From the NCBI GenBank assembly GCA_001870995.2, contig MLAV02000026.1:1-54993 (forward strand): DNA of 54,993 nucleotides. The letters are read 5' to 3'. This document shows positions 52,185 through 54,993 of this stretch, piece after piece. The position numbers were made by a program, and so were the translations under genes. Below the pieces are notes generated by a model. That model did no database searches and had not been told where the DNA came from. It was given only the letters and a program-made list of their open reading frames with translations. How positions within the stretch are numbered: position 1 is the first letter of the stretch; each line of letters starts with the position of its first letter. The stretch is from Chitinophaga sp. CB10 (GTDB lineage: Bacteria; Bacteroidota; Bacteroidia; Chitinophagales; Chitinophagaceae).

Positions 52185-53675
52185 ATGCTTTTTAATTACA
52201 GGACAGTCATATCCATGTGTATCTGCCTGTTGTTCGGTATCGCTTTGCGGGCACAGAACGAACAGCGGCAGCATTACTATGTGTATATCCAGAGTGAAAA
52301 GGGTCAGCCTTTTTACGTGAAACATAATGGCCAGGTACTCAGTTCTTCCGAGCGGGGTTACCTGATCCTCCCAAAGCTCAGTAACGGCACCACCCCCATC
52401 ACCGTGGGATTTCCGAAGAACGAAGCGCCTGAACAGCATTTCGACCTCAAGGTGGGTGCGAAGGACCAGGGGTTCCTCCTGAAGAAGGCCACTGCCAATG
52501 CTTATACGCTGTATAACCTGCAAACTTTCCGGGAACTGAAGTCCGATAACCTGTTGCTCGCCGCCGGCGAAACCAGGCAGGAAGCGGAGCAGGAAGTAGC
52601 GGAAGTTACCGATACCGCTAAGGAAACCCTGACCAAAATGCAGGGGGACCTGGAGAATGCCCTCGGCAGCAGCGCTACCATTACCGGCCCTAAAAAGCCC
52701 GCCAAAAACGGGAACAGTTTTGCCTCCGCATTGGATAAGGTGGTGGTAAGCGGAGATGACAGGGAAGAGGTGGTGGAAGAAGCGCCGGCTCCGCCAAAGG
52801 CTACTGTGAAAAAGCCGATGAAGGAAGTGCAGGAAAAACTGGAACGCGCCCCGCTGACGGACGAGGAAAAAGCCATCCTGGCCCAGGTAATGGCCGAGGA
52901 GAGCCGCACTGCCGCCAGCGAAGCCGCAGCGGCGGATGTAGCGAAAGCCGCTGACGCCGCCGAAGAAAGGCGGAACCGTCATAAACGCAAGAAAGAGAAT
53001 AGCCCTGATTTCATAGACTTCCAGGAGGAAGGGAAGCCGGCAGCCGCCGCCACCGCCCCGGCCGAAGTGCCTGCGGCAGTGGAAGAGCCCTCCACTCCCC
53101 GGAAAAAAAGAAGAAAGGAAGAGAAAGAAGTTCGTACAGGCGAGATCGTTACTGATACCAGCGGTTACGGCGTAGCCATATACGAGCAGTCAGAAGAAAC
53201 CGCTGCGAAAAAGAAACGGCGTAGAAACGCCACCGCTGATGACGCCACTCCTGTAGCGGCGGCCGATGCCACTGAAGCAGCCGCAGCGCCGGTTTCTTCC
53301 CCCAAAAGAAAAAAAAGAACTGAAACCATAGCGGAAAATGAAGAGGATAAGCCGGCTGCCAGCAAGCGCCTGATCAATACGGACTGCGGCAATATCATGG
53401 ACGACGGGACTTTCAAAAAGCTGCTGCGCAAGTTTGTGAGTTCCAGTACGGACGATGGTATGCTGGACGTGTTCCGCAGGCAAACCCGTAATTACTGTAT
53501 GGAAACCGCCCAGGTGAAAACGCTGGCCCAGCTGGTAGTGGGGGAAGATGCCCGCTATCGCTTGCTGGATATGGCTTACAGTAAAACTTACGATACCGAG
53601 AAGTACGGCTCCCTGGAATCTGTATTGACGGACAACTATTATAAGGGCCGTTTCAAGGCCATGCTGCATAAGTAA
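52185..53675 (+). CDS. DUF4476-containing exported protein
   Basis: A 496-residue protein with signal peptide (about 1-23), an N-terminal beta-sandwich-type domain (about 28-130), a long low-complexity middle rich in Ala, Lys and Glu (about 150-390), and a C-terminal DUF4476 (about 400-495: TFKKLLRKFVSSSTDDGMLDVFRR ... VVGEDARYRLLDMAYSKTYDTEKY). The family is found almost only in Bacteroidota; its role is not known. The middle is likely disordered. Co-transcription with the biotin carrier is probable but unproven. Confidence 0.85.
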   Translation: MLFNYRTVISMCICLLFGIALRAQNEQRQHYYVYIQSEKGQPFYVKHNGQVLSSSERGYLILPKLSNGTTPITVGFPKNEAPEQHFDLKVGAKDQGFLLKKATANAYTLYNLQTFRELKSDNLLLAAGETRQEAEQEVAEVTDTAKETLTKMQGDLENALGSSATITGPKKPAKNGNSFASALDKVVVSGDDREEVVEEAPAPPKATVKKPMKEVQEKLERAPLTDEEKAILAQVMAEESRTAASEAAAADVAKAADAAEERRNRHKRKKENSPDFIDFQEEGKPAAAATAPAEVPAAVEEPSTPRKKRRKEEKEVRTGEIVTDTSGYGVAIYEQSEETAAKKKRRRNATADDATPVAAADATEAAAAPVSSPKRKKRTETIAENEEDKPAASKRLINTDCGNIMDDGTFKKLLRKFVSSSTDDGMLDVFRRQTRNYCMETAQVKTLAQLVVGEDARYRLLDMAYSKTYDTEKYGSLESVLTDNYYKGRFKAMLHK

Positions 53676-53726
53676 TGAAGCGCCCTGGCGGCGTTTGCGG
53701 CTTTTAATATTATCCCTGTTTCGTAT

Positions 53727-53734
53727 TACCTTCG
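53727..53734 (+). promoter_or_regulatory. Putative truA -7 box (TACCTTCG)
   Basis: One base from TAnnTTTG, and only 6 bp before the truA ATG at 53741, so truA mRNA could be leaderless or have a very short leader. Confidence 0.4.
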
Positions 53735-53740
53735 CGCCAT

Positions 53741-54496
53741 ATGAAAAGGTATTTTATTGAGGTAGCATACAAGGGGGCCGCCTACAGCGGCTTCCAGGTG
53801 CAGGAGAATTCCCATACCGTACAGTCGGAGATCGACCGGGCATTGAGCATTTTGTTCCGGGCGCCGGTTGTTACTACGGGCAGCAGCAGAACGGATGCCG
53901 GCGTGAATGCGCAGCAGAACTTCCTGCATTTTGATACGGACCTGCCTTTGCATCCTCAGTTCCTCTATAAGATCAACGCTATTTTGCCGGCGGATGTGGT
54001 GTTGCGGCAGATTTACGAAACGCCGGAAACGGCGCATAGCCGCTTCGACGCCCTGAGCAGGTCGTACGAATACACGTTGTACACCCACAAGGACCCGTTC
54101 ATGCAGGACAGGGGGTACTTTTTCCCTTACAAGCTGGATGCGGGCGCTTTGCAGGAGGCAGCGGCGGTGCTTATGGAGTACAGCGACTTTTCTACTTTCT
54201 CCAAGCGCAATACGCAGGTAAAGACTTTCATCTGTAAGATAGCGGAGTCCCGTTGGGATATTGGCGCGGAGCGTTTAGTCTATCACGTTACTGCGAACCG
54301 TTTTCTGCGCGGAATGGTGCGGGGCCTTGTTGGTACTATGTTGCGCGTGGGCCGCGGGAAGCTGACCATGGAGCAGTTCAGGCAGGCGATAGAGAGCAGG
54401 GATTGTACCAATGCGGATTTCGCGGTGCCGGGGCAGGGTTTGTTCCTGATGAAAGTGCGGTATCCGGAGGGGTTATTGGCCCCGGTTTTCCCATAG
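53741..54496 (+). CDS. truA: tRNA pseudouridine synthase A
   Basis: A 251-residue TruA making pseudouridine at positions 38-40 of tRNA. Catalytic D52 in SSRTDAGVNA, with VTANRFLRGMVRGLVGTML downstream, typical for the family. Length is normal. Stand-alone gene ended by a strong terminator. Confidence 0.96.
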   Translation: MKRYFIEVAYKGAAYSGFQVQENSHTVQSEIDRALSILFRAPVVTTGSSRTDAGVNAQQNFLHFDTDLPLHPQFLYKINAILPADVVLRQIYETPETAHSRFDALSRSYEYTLYTHKDPFMQDRGYFFPYKLDAGALQEAAAVLMEYSDFSTFSKRNTQVKTFICKIAESRWDIGAERLVYHVTANRFLRGMVRGLVGTMLRVGRGKLTMEQFRQAIESRDCTNADFAVPGQGLFLMKVRYPEGLLAPVFP

Positions 54497-54514
54497 AAGC
54501 GAAAAAAAATATGC

Positions 54515-54560
54515 TGCCAAAACGCTTTACTGTAAAGGGTTTTGGCATTTTTATTTTTTG
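54515..54560 (+). terminator. truA terminator
   Basis: Stem of 9 pairs (54515-54523 with 54539-54547) stacked on an inner 6-pair stem (54525-54530 with 54532-54537), then TTTTTATTTTTT. Confidence 0.9.
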
Positions 54561-54575
54561 GGGGAAAAGAAAAAG

Positions 54576-54605
54576 TTGGCAGATTGGAAAATCCGCGTAC
54601 CTTTG
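54576..54605 (+). promoter_or_regulatory. rrn promoter P1
   Basis: TTG 54576-54578, 19-bp spacer, TACCTTTG 54598-54605. Confidence 0.75.
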
Positions 54606-54761
54606 CAGCCCGGTTCAATGAAAGTGCCGGATTTTAAAGTTCTTTACGATAGGGTATCGGTTCCCGTTTTCACCCGTTGAATAGTCCATCAGATGTATTG
54701 CCAGTGCAGCGTTTGAAGAGACCGGAAGTGAAAAATAAATTCAGAAAAATTTTGAAAAAAA

Positions 54762-54792
54762 TTTGGAAGAAATAAAAAGTTGATTACCTTTG
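54762..54792 (+). promoter_or_regulatory. rrn promoter P2
   Basis: TTTG 54762-54765, 19-bp spacer, TACCTTTG 54785-54792, exact match to the consensus, 187 bp downstream of P1. Confidence 0.88.
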
Positions 54793-54915
54793 CAACCCCA
54801 ACGATAACGGGGCGATAAACGAAAAGCGATTATCGGATTGAAATACTGAAAATGTACGCCTGAAGGGCACAGGGATCGGATCTCTTACATTTACAATAAG
54901 CTAAGTAATTAGCGA

Positions 54916-54993
54916 AGTTCTTTGAAAGATTGGAAACAACAGCACGAATCAAATTAGTGATAGTTTGATTCAAACACAGGTAATGTTTAAGCT
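54916..54993 (+). ncRNA. 5' leader of rRNA operon (partial)
   Basis: GTTCTTTGAAAGATTGGAAA (starting about 54917) is a common leader block before 16S in Bacteroidota, thought to serve antitermination. A small hairpin GTTTG-ATT-CAAAC lies at 54963-54975. The 16S 5' end is not reached. Confidence 0.7.

Larger units (their letters stand above)
54497..54993 (+). other. truA-rRNA operon spacer and leader
   Basis: Holds the truA terminator (54515-54560), two tandem promoters (54576-54605 and 54762-54792) and the start of an rRNA leader with a boxA-like block at 54916-54940 (GTTCTTTGAAAGATTGGAAA). The 16S gene begins beyond the window. Confidence 0.85.

Noticed and set aside
1..54993. CRISPR array, prophage or insertion sequence
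   Set aside because: No regularly spaced repeats with unique spacers, no cas, transposase, integrase or phage structural genes were seen.
54976..54993. Start of 16S rRNA
   Set aside because: The usual AGAGTTTGATCCTGGCTCAG block is not reached; AGTTTGATTCAAAC at 54962 belongs to a leader hairpin.

Overview
The window reads as chromosome from a Bacteroidota bacterium, most likely the Chitinophagaceae (Chitinophaga-like). This is inferred from the promoter type (TTTG, 19-21 bp, TAnnTTTG) in front of rpoD, rpsP, rplS, both tRNA-Glu genes and the rRNA leader, from the short primary sigma factor, the long S16 tail, the sensor kinase built on a 7TMR-DISM module, the propeller-Y_Y_Y-LytS kinase, and families largely confined to this phylum (DUF4476, BamA fusions, S46-free M1/M20 peptidase set). 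No phage, insertion sequence or CRISPR array was seen.

Layout. 1-5400: a four-gene minus-strand operon (GNAT-like acyltransferase candidate, E1-like ThiF protein, 7TMR-DISM histidine kinase, REC-histidine kinase) closed by a strong terminator at 16-65 and preceded by a repeated ATGACCAAY element. 5698-11386: exported Fe/Mn superoxide dismutase; a minus-strand envelope operon (LptF/G permease, PAP2 phosphatase, GT39-type glycosyltransferase); one unknown protein; one START-like protein. 11745-19707: housekeeping block with rpoD, ffh, rpsP-rimM-trmD, rplS, tatA, gatA and a MltD-type transglycosylase. 20056-23960: CPA2 antiporter, pgk and gapA, each with its own terminator where visible.

24101-25749 holds two identical tRNA-Glu(UUC) genes, each with a near-perfect promoter, flanking an Xis-like antitoxin/PIN toxin pair. 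25908-29096 is a very large one-component-like sensor kinase. 29127-34865 is a five-gene minus-strand operon headed by a protein joining an HD phosphohydrolase to a Pycsar-type membrane effector domain, followed by polyphosphate kinase, a thioredoxin-like protein, a DUF4442 hotdog protein and a beta-CASP metallo-hydrolase. Divergent from it, a SdiA-regulated-like lipoprotein overlaps by 4 bp a 1215-residue metallophosphoesterase/kinase-like/BamA barrel fusion.

39415-53675 carries a GAF protein, lysA, an Hsp15-like S4 protein, an M20 dipeptidase, a lone response regulator that is a close paralogue of the receiver in the first gene, a LemA-TPM-TPM-DUF1835 cluster, an M1 aminopeptidase, an orphan biotin carrier protein and a DUF4476 protein. 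truA follows, and the window ends inside the leader of an rRNA operon with two tandem promoters; 16S itself lies outside.

The two most promising places for undescribed biology are the HD-Pycsar/ppk1 operon (29127-34865) and the acyltransferase/E1/kinase operon with its ATGACCAAY repeats (69-5400). All family names come from reading the sequence by eye; no database search was run.
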